64,000 bases of DNA from Streptomyces sp. CB02959 (GCF_002803155.1 NZ_NNBP01000028.1:1-64000), one strand, 5' to 3'; positions 41,077 through 49,560 are shown, counted from the stretch's first letter. A program made the numbers and translations. The notes: a model not told the origin generated them from the sequence alone.

Positions 41077-42030
41077 ATGCCACCCACCGACCCCAACTAC
41101 ACAGCGCTCCGCTCCCAGTTGGCCTCCCTCACCACCGAGGCGTACCGCCCCGACCTCGCCGACATCGACCGCCGCCCCACCCTTGACATCGCCCGCCTGA
41201 TGAACGGGGAGGACACCACCGTCCCCACCGCAGTCGCCGAGCGCCTCCCCGAGATCGCCGCCGCCATCGACGCCACCGCCGCCCGCATGGCCCGCGGCGG
41301 CCGCCTGATCTACGCCGGCGCCGGTACGGCCGGCCGCCTCGGCGTCCTGGACGCCAGCGAGTGCCCGCCGACCTTCAACACCGACCCCTCCGAGGTCCGC
41401 GGCCTGATCGCGGGCGGCCCGTCCGCGATGGTCACCGCCGTCGAGGGCGCCGAGGACAGCAAGGAGCTGGCGGCCGCCGACCTGACCGCGCTCGCCGTCG
41501 CCGACCGCGACGTCGTCGTCGGAATCTCCGCCTCCGGCCGCACGCCGTACGCCGTCGGCGCGGTCGAGCACGCCCGAACGATCGGCGCCCTGACCATCGG
41601 CCTGTCCTGCAACGCCGATTCCGCGCTCGCCGCGGCCGCCGAGCACGGCATCGAGGTCGTCGTCGGCCCCGAGCTGATCACCGGCTCCACCCGCCTCAAG
41701 GCGGGCACCGCCCAGAAGCTCGTCCTCAACATGATCTCGACGATCACCATGATCCGCCTGGGCAAGACCTTCGGGAATCTGATGGTCGACGTCCGGGCCT
41801 CCAACGACAAACTACGGGCCCGCTCGCGCCGCATCGTCGCGCTCGCCACCGGCGCCTCCGACCCGGAGATCGAGGCCGCCCTCACCGAGACCGACGGCGA
41901 GGTGAAGAACGCCATCCTCGTCCTGCTCGGCGGCGTCGACGGCCACGAAGCCGCCCGCCTCCTCAACGCCTCCAAGGGCCATCTCCGCGCCGCCCTCCAG
42001 TCCGCCACCGGTCACGCCCACCCGAACTGA
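41077..42030 (+). CDS. murQ: N-acetylmuramic acid 6-phosphate etherase
   Basis: A 317-residue SIS-fold etherase that converts MurNAc-6-phosphate to GlcNAc-6-phosphate and D-lactate in peptidoglycan recycling. Characteristic segments are RLIYAGAGTAGRLGVLDASE, PPTFNTDPSEVRGLIAGG, VVVGISASGRTPYAVGA and STRLKAGTAQKLVLNM. AAGGAG lies before the ATG. The PTS EIIBC gene starts 35 nt after its stop, so uptake-phosphorylation and ether cleavage are encoded together. The product feeds nagA at the right end of the window. Confidence 0.96.
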   Translation: MPPTDPNYTALRSQLASLTTEAYRPDLADIDRRPTLDIARLMNGEDTTVPTAVAERLPEIAAAIDATAARMARGGRLIYAGAGTAGRLGVLDASECPPTFNTDPSEVRGLIAGGPSAMVTAVEGAEDSKELAAADLTALAVADRDVVVGISASGRTPYAVGAVEHARTIGALTIGLSCNADSALAAAAEHGIEVVVGPELITGSTRLKAGTAQKLVLNMISTITMIRLGKTFGNLMVDVRASNDKLRARSRRIVALATGASDPEIEAALTETDGEVKNAILVLLGGVDGHEAARLLNASKGHLRAALQSATGHAHPN

Positions 42031-42065
42031 CTTACCGTCAGTCATCCGACAGCAAGGCGCCACAC

Positions 42066-43778
42066 ATGACCGAAGACAAGAACCGCGCCATCGCCGCCGC
42101 GCTCCTCCCCCTCGTCGGCGGCGCCGACAACGTCACCTCCGTCGCCCACTGCATGACCCGCCTCCGCCTGGGCATCCAGGACCGCACCCTCGTCCAGGAC
42201 GACGCCCTCAAGGCACTGCCCGCCGTCTTGGGCGTGGTGGAGGACGACACCTACCAGATCGTCCTGGGTCCCGGCACGGTCGCCCGCGTCACCCCGGAGT
42301 TCGAACGCCTGGCAGCCGAAACCGCCACCTTCGGTGACACTCAGCAGGAACAATTCACTCTCAGTAATCATTGCCGTAAAAAGGAAGGAAGCGGCGCCCC
42401 AGCGGCCCCCACAAAAACCACCCCCCAGCACCCCCGCCCACACAACGCCACCCCCACAAACACCCTCACCCCGACAGCCGCCGCCTCCCCCACCACCGCA
42501 GACGCCACCCCCACCGCCACAGCCACCGCCGTCGACCTCGCCGCCCAAGGCGCAGCCCTCAAGGCCCGCCAGAAGGCCCGCAACGCCACCCCCGTCAAAC
42601 TCTTCCTCCGCCGCATCGCCAACATCTTCGTGCCGCTCATCCCCGCCCTGATCGGCTGCGGCATCATCGCCGGCCTCAACGGCCTGCTCACCAACGCCGG
42701 TTGGCTCCCCGCCCTGGTGCCCGCCCTGACCGCCATCGCCTCCGGCTTCATGTCCCTGATCGCGGTCTTCGTCGGCTACAACACCGCGAAGGAATTCGGC
42801 GGCACCCCCGTCCTCGGCGGCGCGGTCGCCGCGGTGATCGTCTTCCCCGGCATCGCCAACGTCACCGCCTTCGGCCAGAAGCTCGCCCCCGGCCAGGGCG
42901 GCGTCCTCGGGGCCCTCGCTGCCGCCCTCCTCGCCGCCCAGTTGGAGAAGCAGCTCCGCAGACGCATCCCCGAGGCCCTGGACGTCCTCCTCACGCCCAC
43001 CCTCACCGTTCTGCTGACCGGCCTGGTCACCGTCTTCGGCCTGATGTACGTCGCCGGTGAGGTCTCCACCGCCATCGGCACCACCGCCGACTGGCTGCTC
43101 GCCAACGGCGGCGCCCTCGCCGGCTTCCTCCTCGGCGGCCTCTTCCTTCCCCTCGTCATGCTGGGCCTCCACCAGGCCCTCATCCCCATCCACACCACCC
43201 TGATCCAGCAGCAGGGCTATACGACCCTCCTCCCGATCCTCGCCATGGCCGGCGCGGGCCAGGTGGGCGCCGCCCTCGCCGTCTACCTCCGCCTCCCTCG
43301 CAACCGCGCGATCCGCACGACGATCCGTTCCGCCCTCCCCGCGGGCTTCCTGGGCGTCGGGGAGCCCCTGATCTACGGTGTCTCCCTCCCCCTCGGCCGC
43401 CCCTTCGTCACCGCCTGCGTCGGCGGCGCATTCGGCGGGGGCTTCGTCGGCCTGTTCAACCAACTCGGCGACGCCGTCGGCTCCACCGCCATCGGACCCT
43501 CCGGCTGGGCCCTCTTCCCCCTGGTCAAGGGCAACCACCCACTCGCCACGACGATCACCGTCTACGCCCTCGGCCTCCTCATCGGCTACGCGGTCGGCTT
43601 CGCCGCCACCTACCTCTTCGGCCTCAGCAAGCAGCAACGCGCGGACCTGAACACGACCCCCGAGGCACCGCACACCGTACGGAAAGGCGAAGCCGACGCG
43701 GCACCCCCGACACCCCCCGACACCCCCCGGCGAACGGACCCGGACCCCCGGAACACCGCCCTCGAAGGAATCGGGTAA
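42066..43778 (+). CDS. PTS EIIBC permease, MurNAc/GlcNAc type (MurP-like)
   Basis: A 570-residue fused PTS permease. Residues 1-85 are the EIIB domain with the phosphorylated cysteine in HCMTRLRL (near residue 28). A long Thr/Pro/Ala-rich linker (about 95-160) follows, then an EIIC domain with some ten membrane segments and the sugar-site motif PAGFLGVGEPLIYGVSLPLG. No EIIA is fused, so an EIIA must act in trans. Linkage to murQ argues for MurNAc. A stretch of about 60 bases near 42332-42400, at the EIIB-linker junction, is much less GC-rich than the rest. The C-terminal tail is Pro/Thr-rich and its codons form part of a large inverted repeat. Confidence 0.93.
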   Translation: MTEDKNRAIAAALLPLVGGADNVTSVAHCMTRLRLGIQDRTLVQDDALKALPAVLGVVEDDTYQIVLGPGTVARVTPEFERLAAETATFGDTQQEQFTLSNHCRKKEGSGAPAAPTKTTPQHPRPHNATPTNTLTPTAAASPTTADATPTATATAVDLAAQGAALKARQKARNATPVKLFLRRIANIFVPLIPALIGCGIIAGLNGLLTNAGWLPALVPALTAIASGFMSLIAVFVGYNTAKEFGGTPVLGGAVAAVIVFPGIANVTAFGQKLAPGQGGVLGALAAALLAAQLEKQLRRRIPEALDVLLTPTLTVLLTGLVTVFGLMYVAGEVSTAIGTTADWLLANGGALAGFLLGGLFLPLVMLGLHQALIPIHTTLIQQQGYTTLLPILAMAGAGQVGAALAVYLRLPRNRAIRTTIRSALPAGFLGVGEPLIYGVSLPLGRPFVTACVGGAFGGGFVGLFNQLGDAVGSTAIGPSGWALFPLVKGNHPLATTITVYALGLLIGYAVGFAATYLFGLSKQQRADLNTTPEAPHTVRKGEADAAPPTPPDTPRRTDPDPRNTALEGIG

Positions 43779-43808
43779 GCAGCCACCCCGGGGTCCGGGT
43801 CCGTTCGC
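43730..43808. terminator. Large inverted repeat spanning the murP-like stop codon
   Basis: The arms 43730-43751 and 43788-43808 are complementary over 21 pairs with one bulged C; the left arm begins GCGAACGGACCCGG. The 36-nt loop contains the TAA stop. It probably terminates the murQ-PTS transcript. Confidence 0.7.
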
Positions 43809-43962
43809 TGATACGACGGAGTCGGACAACCGCCTGGAAGTCTCCGACGACCACGCCGTCGTCGCCCCCGTTCGCGGCTCCAAGGATCCGCGCGGCCCGG
43901 CGCTCGTGTTTCGGGCGGCGGCATGGTCCACGTTCATCGACGGCATCAAGGTGAGCCACCCA
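43801..43962 (+). pseudogene. DUF397 protein remnant (5' truncated)
   Basis: The frame that includes 43810 reads SDNRLEVSDDHAVVAPVRGS, KDPRGPALVFRAAAW and STFIDGIKV. This is the C-terminal half of a DUF397 protein, the small partners of Streptomyces HTH regulators. No start codon or N-terminal half is present: the frame runs back into the PTS gene and inverted repeat. No XRE-type partner gene is adjacent. Decay is inferred from the missing start and half length. Confidence 0.65.
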
Positions 43963-44214
43963 ACTCCGGCCGCCCCCGCAGCCCCGGACCGCCCCCGGGG
44001 CTCAAGCCTCGTAATCCGAGCCCTCTTTCCAAGGAACGGGCGGACGGGTCAGTCCCCCCCACCCTCCCCCGCGCCCCAACTCCCGCTCACACCAGGTCAG
44101 ATGACGTTCCGTAGCGGGCTTGCCACGCGGCGTCCCACCCGTCTGGCGCGCGCAGCAACAAAACAACCCCGGCAGGTGCGCCAACACCTCGCCGGGGTCT
44201 CACCATCAAGATCG
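43963..44214. other. Intergenic region before the frameshifted HTH gene
   Basis: About 250 bases with no credible gene. It is C-rich on the + strand around 44050-44090 and ends in a hairpin at 44167-44197 just ahead of the next gene. Confidence 0.4.
44167..44197 (+). terminator. Hairpin in the leader of the HTH gene
   Basis: CCCCGGCAGGTG pairs with CACCTCGCCGGGG (one bulged C) around a 6-nt loop, 18 bases before the first possible start. It could be a terminator of upstream transcription or an attenuator. Confidence 0.5.
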
Positions 44215-44235
44215 ATGCAAGAGGAAACCGATCTC

Positions 44236-44742
44236 GTGGCTGACGAAAACTCTAGCCTTCCCACGGCCGCATACGCAGCCCCCCACCCCCTCGCCAAACC
44301 AGGTTTCGGCAAACGCGGCGCCCCGGACCAACACCCCCGCCGCGCCACCGACTTCGATCACTTCCCCCGCCGCGAGGCGTCCATCGCCGCATACCTCGAC
44401 CGGCTCCCCGAAGGGGCCGACGTCTCGGTGAAGACGTTGGCCAAGGTGCTGCCGGACTACGGGCAGTGCGCCCTCCGCACCGCCCTGCGCCGGTTGTCGG
44501 ACGCCGGTCACCTGCGGCGGTTCACCGAGACGTTCATCGGCAGCGGCGGCAGCCCGCAGTGGGTGACCCGGACCTACTTCTCCCGTACGGCGCGGGACGA
44601 CTCCTGGTGGGCGGCCTTACCCGCCGGGAACGTGCCGCAGGCCGAACCAGACGAGCACCAACCAGCGGACCCCGCCCCCTCCGCCCGCACAACCCCGCCT
44701 ACGCGCTTCTCGCGGGCCTCGGCCGGGCCGAACCCCGCCTGA
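44236..44742 (+). CDS. MarR-like HTH protein, frameshifted, with TTA codon
   Basis: The HTH half of a Streptomyces protein type annotated as MarR-family. It contains DFDHFPRREASIAAYLDRLP, VSVKTLAKVLPDYGQCALR, RRLSDAGHLRR and VTRTYFSRTARDDSWWAALPAG. The frame closes at 44742 after 168 residues, but the normal second half (AEPRLTLSAADC...) continues in another frame from about 44690, so a one-base-type frameshift lies near 44660-44700 beside C-runs. An in-frame TTA codon at 44617-44619 suggests bldA dependence. The GTG at 44236 follows AGAGGAAA; an ATG at 44215 is also in frame. The product may be a functional truncated DNA-binding protein, a pseudogene, or a sequencing artefact. Confidence 0.7.
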   Translation: MADENSSLPTAAYAAPHPLAKPGFGKRGAPDQHPRRATDFDHFPRREASIAAYLDRLPEGADVSVKTLAKVLPDYGQCALRTALRRLSDAGHLRRFTETFIGSGGSPQWVTRTYFSRTARDDSWWAALPAGNVPQAEPDEHQPADPAPSARTTPPTRFSRASAGPNPA

Positions 44743-45461
44743 CGCTCTCGGCGGCCGACTGCACCTCGCTGGCGCCGTACGTCGCGGAATGGCTGGCCAG
44801 GGGCGCTTCACCGGACCAAGTCCTGGCCACGTTGACGGCCGGGCTCCCCACCCCCGTCCATCACCCGGCCCGGTTCGTCCTGTCCCGGCTGACGGCCAAG
44901 TTGCCGCCCGTCGTCATCACCCAGGCCCCCACCGCACCGGCAACCACGCCCGCCACGCCGGCCGCCGCACCCACCACACCGCTCCGCATCATGGAGTGCA
45001 CCGTCTGCCGCGCGCCGGGACGCCCGGCGGCACTCCCCGGCGGCATCTGCCGCGACTGCCGGAGCGAAACCGGCGCGACCGCCGAGACCGCCGAGACCGG
45101 CCAACCCAACGGGACCACCGCGACCAACACCACCACCAGCCCCACCCGCCCCACCAAGACCACCGCCCCCAACCCCCCCCATCCAGCCCCACCCACCCCG
45201 AACCACCCCACTCCGACCCAACCCACCCCCACCCAACTCACCCCCGCCCGGCTTACTCCGACCCACCTAGCTCCGGACCGGCCTTCCCCTGCCCGACCTG
45301 CCCCGGACCGACCTACCCCGGACCGGCCGTCTCCTGACCGCCTCGCTCCGGACCGTCCAGCTCCGCCCCGCTTCGCTCCGGACCGCCTCGCTCCGGACCG
45401 CCTCGCTCCGGACCGGGTCCGTTCCCGCGCCCGGCAGGTTCGGTCCGCCATACGCGCCTGA
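44690..45461 (+). pseudogene. Out-of-frame C-terminal half of the HTH gene
   Basis: Reading frame two of the same gene: NPAYALLAGLGRAEPRLTLS, ADCTSLAPYVAEWLARGASP and the CxxC-CxxC zinc-ribbon-like MECTVCRAPGRPAALPGG with ICRDCRS. These are the usual C-terminal domains of this family. A Thr/Pro tail and about 70 residues of Pro-Asp-Arg repeats follow. There is no ribosome site of its own, so it would be expressed only through frameshifting. Its end overlaps the convergent DUF998 gene by about 149 bases. Confidence 0.65.
45240..45420 (+). repeat. 15-bp-type tandem repeats in overlapping convergent genes
   Basis: Degenerate units such as CGCTCCGGACCGCCT recur in tandem; three near-identical copies lie at about 45375-45418. 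They encode Pro-Asp-Arg-Leu-Ala units on the + strand and Gly-Pro-Glu-Arg-Gly units on the - strand. Expansion has extended both genes into one another. Confidence 0.85.
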
Positions 45462-46221
45462 GTCCTTCCACGTACCGCTCCCAGGGGCCGTCCCAGTGGC
45501 CGGCCCAGCGTCGCCGTCGGCGGGCCGAGCGGCCCAACTCCCAGGCCAGCAGGGCGAACCACACGCCCACCAGCGTCAGGTGGGCGCGCTGCGGGATGCC
45601 GTGCCAGCCGGGGTGGCCGATGAGCGGGCCGATGGTCAGGATCGCGGCGGGCATGGCCACGGCCAGGACGCGCGGGCCCCAGCGGCGGACCAGTGGCATG
45701 GGGGGACGCTGTACGGCGGCGGCGCGGCTGAGGGTGGCCATCGAGGCGAAGAGGAAGAAGTGGGCGAAGGCGCTGGTGGCGGTGTGCCAGGGATGGACCG
45801 CCACGCAGCCGGGCTCCACCGAGGGGGCGCAGGTCATGGGGAGGATGACGTCGGCCAGTGAGGAGAGGCCGAGGCCGACCAGTGCGAGCCAGCCGGTGCG
45901 GGCCCAGCGCCCGTGGCCGGCGGGTGTGCTGCGTGCCAGGAGGGCGCCGGTGATGACCAGGAGTGCGCAGCCGCTCTCCAGGCCGCCGAAGAGGTGGCGC
46001 AGTGGCTGGTCGGCGGCGTAGAGCTCGCTGACGTAGGAGTGGCGGGGGTCCAGGCCGGTGCGGAGGCGGAATTCCAGCAGCCACCAGTTGTAGAGCAGGG
46101 CGGCGACGGCGAAGAGGAAGGCCGCCGTCGCCTCTCGGCCTGCGTAGCGGGTGGTGGGGGTGACCACGGGCTCGTAGACGGTGCGGGCACCGGTCCGCGT
46201 GGGGTTCGGGACGTTCGGCAC
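45313..46221 (-). CDS. DUF998-type membrane protein
   Basis: A 302-residue polytopic membrane protein with six to seven hydrophobic segments. It contains EFRLRTGLDPRHSYVSELYA and LADVILPMTCAPSVEPGC, the DUF998 pattern. The function is unknown. The C-terminal 35 residues, of the Gly-Pro-Glu-Arg-Gly-Gly type, are encoded by the shared repeats and are probably not part of the fold. The GTG at 46221 has AGGA 7 nt upstream; an ATG at 46290 is open but lacks a ribosome site. It converges with and overlaps the frameshifted gene. Confidence 0.83.
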   Translation of the reverse strand: MPNVPNPTRTGARTVYEPVVTPTTRYAGREATAAFLFAVAALLYNWWLLEFRLRTGLDPRHSYVSELYAADQPLRHLFGGLESGCALLVITGALLARSTPAGHGRWARTGWLALVGLGLSSLADVILPMTCAPSVEPGCVAVHPWHTATSAFAHFFLFASMATLSRAAAVQRPPMPLVRRWGPRVLAVAMPAAILTIGPLIGHPGWHGIPQRAHLTLVGVWFALLAWELGRSARRRRRWAGHWDGPWERYVEGLRRVWRTEPAGRGNGPGPERGGPERGGPERSGAELDGPERGGQETAGPG

Positions 46222-46640
46222 GGGCGGGTCCTGTTCCGGGTGGGGGCGGGGGCCTAGTGCGAAGGTTCTCCCTGGCAAAGCCCTCTCCATTGGCGCGCCG
46301 GTCGGAGGCGCGCCGAGCCTTCACCCGTCAGGCCCAGCCAATCCCTTGATCACATGATCCAGCCAATTGCGGCATCGGGTTTGAGGCTCTGTCGGGGCGC
46401 CGGACGATCACTGGGCGACCGGTTTCCGAGCGTTCCTGATCAAGGGAACACGCGTTCGCGTGAGCAATGCATCATTCTCGATCGATCGCCGATCACGCTT
46501 CCGTATAGCGGCGATCATGACTATCCACTTACGACCTGGTGCGGAGAGTGACGGACCCGCTGTCATTGCCTCGCCGGGATACGGATGCGAACCACAACGG
46601 CTTCGCCCCGGCACCTGACCCGCGGGGAGGAACCACAGCA
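46222..46640. other. Divergent intergenic region
   Basis: A 419-base gap of reduced GC content with many GATC/GATCA words. The dyad CACGCGTTCGCGTG lies at 46449-46462. Promoters for the DUF998 gene (leftward) and the secreted repeat protein (rightward) should lie here. No gene is supported. Confidence 0.45.
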
Positions 46641-48146
46641 ATGGTCCAGACACAGAGCACCGCGCACCGGCGCAACGGGCACGGGGAGAGCGGCCGCCGC
46701 ATCAGCGCGGCGGTGGCCTGCGCGGCGGTGGTCGGCTCGGTGGTGTTCGTCGGCGCCCCGGCGGCCCAGGCCGCCACGCCCACGGTGCTCACCATGAACG
46801 GCTCCACGGTCACGGGCGCGGCGTACGCCGGTACGCAGGCGCAGAGTTTCCACCTGGTCAAGCAGGGCGACGGCAGTTGGGGCGTCCGCAACAGCTACTC
46901 CGGCAAAGTCCTGAACATGAACGGCTCGACCGTCACCGGCCAGACCTACAACGGCACCCAGCCGCAGAGTTTCAACCTCGTCAAGCAGGGCGACGGCAGC
47001 TGGGGCATCCGCAACAGCTACTCCGGCAAAGTCCTGAACATGAACGGCTCGACCGTCACCGGCCAGACCTACAACGGCACCCAGCCGCAGAGCTGGCAGC
47101 TGGTCAAGCAGGGCGACGGGAGCTGGGGCATCCGCGCCTTCTACGGCGGCGACCGGCTGCCGCAGGAGCCGAAGGCGGAGAACGACGCGGCGGTCGCCGA
47201 GCCGGGCAGGGAGACCACCGTCAACGTCCTCGCCAACGACCGGGGGACGGGCACCACCACCTCCGCCGGCCTGCGCGTGACCGCCGTCGCCAAGCCCGAG
47301 CACGGCACCGCCGAACTGCGCGACGGCAAGGTCGTCTACAGCCCGGACCCGGGCCACACCGGCTGCGACAGCTTCGCCTACACCGTCACCGACGAGCTGG
47401 GCCAGCGGTCCACCGCGACCGTCCACATGGCGACGGGTGCGGTGAACGACTCCTCGCCGGGCGCGATCTCCGGCACGGCGGTCGCCGTCGACGGCTCCTC
47501 GGTCGGCACCGCGCCCTACCAGGACGGGGCCGGTGCGCAGTCCTTCACCCTGGTCCGGCAGGGCGACGGGAGCTGGGGTCTGCGGCACCGGGGCACCGAG
47601 GGCGTGCTGACCGTCCGCGGCCCGGGTCAGGTCTCCGTCGAGCCCTACGCGGGCAACGCCAACCAGAGTTTCGACCTCGTCGCCCAGGGCGACGGCAGCA
47701 CCGGCATCCGCAACACCTACTCCGGTCTGGCGCTCACCGTCGCCGGGTCGTCGGTCACCGCGCGGCCGTTCAACGGCACTCAGCCGCAGAGCCTCCAGCT
47801 CGTGGACCGCGGCGACGGCACGTACGCGATCCTCACCTACTACGGCAGCACCCGTGTCGCGCAGAACCCGGTCGCCCGGGACGACGCGGCGCAGGCCCGC
47901 CCGGGTGCCCCGGTGACGATCGACGTCCTCGCCAACGACACCGACGGCGGCTCCACCACGGCCGGCGGCCTGACCGTCAGCGGTGTGGACGCCCCCGCCA
48001 ACGGCACCGCCACCGTCCGGGACGGCAAGGTCGTCTACACGCCCAACTCCGGCTTCTCCGGCTGCGACGCGTTCACCTACACGGTCACCGACAGGCGCGG
48101 CCAGACGTCCACCGCCACGGTCTCCGTCGTCACGCCCGCGAAGTGA
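46641..48146 (+). CDS. Secreted repeat protein: ricin-like lectin repeats plus cadherin-like domains
   Basis: A 501-residue exported protein. The signal peptide has a basic start, the core AAVACAAVVGSVVFVG and cleavage after AQA. A run of about 41-residue units follows, of the form QSFNLVKQGDGSWGIRNSYS then GKVLNMNGSTVTGQTYNGT, resembling ricin-type beta-trefoil repeats. Next comes a cadherin-like/Big_9 domain (VNVLANDRGTGTTTSAGLRV, later DSFAYTVTDELGQRS). The arrangement is then duplicated: degenerate lectin units and a second cadherin-like domain at the C-terminus. A carbohydrate-binding surface or extracellular role is inferred; there is no catalytic domain. GGGGAGG precedes the ATG. A hydrolase gene follows 43 nt later. 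Confidence 0.86.
   Translation: MVQTQSTAHRRNGHGESGRRISAAVACAAVVGSVVFVGAPAAQAATPTVLTMNGSTVTGAAYAGTQAQSFHLVKQGDGSWGVRNSYSGKVLNMNGSTVTGQTYNGTQPQSFNLVKQGDGSWGIRNSYSGKVLNMNGSTVTGQTYNGTQPQSWQLVKQGDGSWGIRAFYGGDRLPQEPKAENDAAVAEPGRETTVNVLANDRGTGTTTSAGLRVTAVAKPEHGTAELRDGKVVYSPDPGHTGCDSFAYTVTDELGQRSTATVHMATGAVNDSSPGAISGTAVAVDGSSVGTAPYQDGAGAQSFTLVRQGDGSWGLRHRGTEGVLTVRGPGQVSVEPYAGNANQSFDLVAQGDGSTGIRNTYSGLALTVAGSSVTARPFNGTQPQSLQLVDRGDGTYAILTYYGSTRVAQNPVARDDAAQARPGAPVTIDVLANDTDGGSTTAGGLTVSGVDAPANGTATVRDGKVVYTPNSGFSGCDAFTYTVTDRRGQTSTATVSVVTPAK
46887..47092 (+). repeat. 123-bp in-frame tandem duplication
   Basis: Bases 46887-46969 and 47010-47092 (83 nt) are identical with a 123-nt period, equal to one 41-residue lectin unit. 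The near-perfect DNA identity implies recent duplication or gene conversion. Confidence 0.9.
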
Positions 48147-48189
48147 CCAGCGCGCACCGGCTCCCCCCTCCCGCACGGAAGGAACGCCC

Positions 48190-49416
48190 ATGAGCACCAC
48201 GGAAGAACAGGCCGCCGCGGCACTGAAGGCCGCCGACCCGGTCCTCCTCGCCACCGGTGCCAGGACCGCCACCGCTCCGGCCCCCGCCCCCGACGAGACC
48301 TGGCAGCTGCCCGGCGGCACCGCCTGGGTCTACTACGGCGAGGGCCACCAGGGCCTGGTCCGGCCGGTCCTGATGGCCGACGGGTTCAACACCGGCCCCA
48401 GCGACCTCGACCTGTCCTGGGAGCACCTCAACCGGCGCGGATTCCCGCTCCTGGACGAGCTCCGCCGCCGTCGCCGGGACGTCGTCCTGGTCGGCTACGA
48501 CGAGCGCAGCGCCTCGATCCTCGACAACGCCCGGGTCGCCACGGCCGCCATCGACCGGGCGCTCGCCCAACGCCTCGGCGGCGAGCGGCTGGTCGTCGGC
48601 GGTTTCAGCATGGGCGGCCTGGTCACCCGCTACGCCCTCGCCAAGCTGGAGGACGAGGGCATCGACCACCAGACGGCCGTCTACTTCTCCTGGGACAGCC
48701 CGCACACCGGCGCCTGGATCCCGCTCTCCCTGCAGGCGTTCGCGCACTACATCAGGAAGTTGGACAGCCGCTTCTCCGACCAGATCAACAGCCCGGCCGC
48801 GCAGCAGCTGCTGTGGCGCCACCTCTCCCACTGGGAGGACAAACCGGGCCCCAGCCCGCTGCGCACCGACTTCCTCGACCGGCTCCAGGAGGTGGGCAAC
48901 TGGCCGCGGCTGCCCCGCCTCCTCGCCCTCTCCAACGGGCCGGGCGACGGCTCCGGCAACGGCATCCGGCCGGGCGTCGAGGCGGTCGTCGGCAAGGGCC
49001 ACGCCGTCTACGGGACGGAGTTGCGCACCCAGTCCGAGGGCGACGACGAGCTGGTGGCCAAGCTCCGGGTGGTCACCGTCCCGACCCGCGAGGTCCGTAC
49101 CAGCGGGCTGCCCGACATCGACGGCGCCCCCGGCGGCACTCTCGACGGCTTCGGCATCCTCGCCGACGAGCTCGACAAGCTGGCCCCCATCCTGGGGTTC
49201 GCCGTGGAGAACCCGGTCCGGGCGCACTGCTTCGTCCCGGCGGTGAGCGCCGTCGCCGTTCGGGAGCCGGGCAACCACGCCGACCTGTACCTCCCGATCG
49301 ACGAACTCGCCCCGGACGAGAGCCCCCTGGACGACTTCGTCCTGGCCTCGCGGAACGAGGAGCACACCCTGATCACCGAGGAGCTGTCCAGCTGGCTCCT
49401 CGACCGCCTGCCGTAA
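48190..49416 (+). CDS. Alpha/beta-hydrolase, lipase/esterase-like
   Basis: A 408-residue alpha/beta hydrolase. The nucleophile elbow is GGFSMGG near residue 140, on the pattern GxSxG, after VVLVGYDERSASI. Later YFSWDSPHTGAWIPLSLQAF and the histidine-containing VRAHCFVPAVSAV region could supply the other triad members. It has no signal peptide, so it is probably cytoplasmic, in contrast to the secreted repeat protein encoded just upstream, with which it appears co-transcribed. The family resembles lipases with mostly uncharacterised members; the substrate is unknown. GAAGGAA precedes the ATG. Confidence 0.84.
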   Translation: MSTTEEQAAAALKAADPVLLATGARTATAPAPAPDETWQLPGGTAWVYYGEGHQGLVRPVLMADGFNTGPSDLDLSWEHLNRRGFPLLDELRRRRRDVVLVGYDERSASILDNARVATAAIDRALAQRLGGERLVVGGFSMGGLVTRYALAKLEDEGIDHQTAVYFSWDSPHTGAWIPLSLQAFAHYIRKLDSRFSDQINSPAAQQLLWRHLSHWEDKPGPSPLRTDFLDRLQEVGNWPRLPRLLALSNGPGDGSGNGIRPGVEAVVGKGHAVYGTELRTQSEGDDELVAKLRVVTVPTREVRTSGLPDIDGAPGGTLDGFGILADELDKLAPILGFAVENPVRAHCFVPAVSAVAVREPGNHADLYLPIDELAPDESPLDDFVLASRNEEHTLITEELSSWLLDRLP

Positions 49417-49517
49417 CACCGGCCGTGGCACGGGCCGTGGTATCGGCCGCAACAAGGGCCCGACCATCGGCCGTAGGCCCGTAGGCCCATAGGGCGAGGG
49501 GCCCGGAGAGAAAACGC

Positions 49518-49560
49518 CGCCGGGGCGGTACCCCCTGGGAGAGGGGGTACCGCCCCGGCG
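49518..49560. terminator. Strong bidirectional terminator (19-bp stem)
   Basis: A perfect 19-bp stem, starting CGCCGGGGCGG, with the 5-nt loop GGGAG, sits between the convergent hydrolase and groEL genes. Confidence 0.92.

Noticed and set aside
43906..44742. Single 278-residue protein joining the DUF397 fragment to the HTH protein
   Set aside because: The frame is open by chance. The linking region is low-complexity, contains a hairpin, and each part belongs to a different family that is normally separate.
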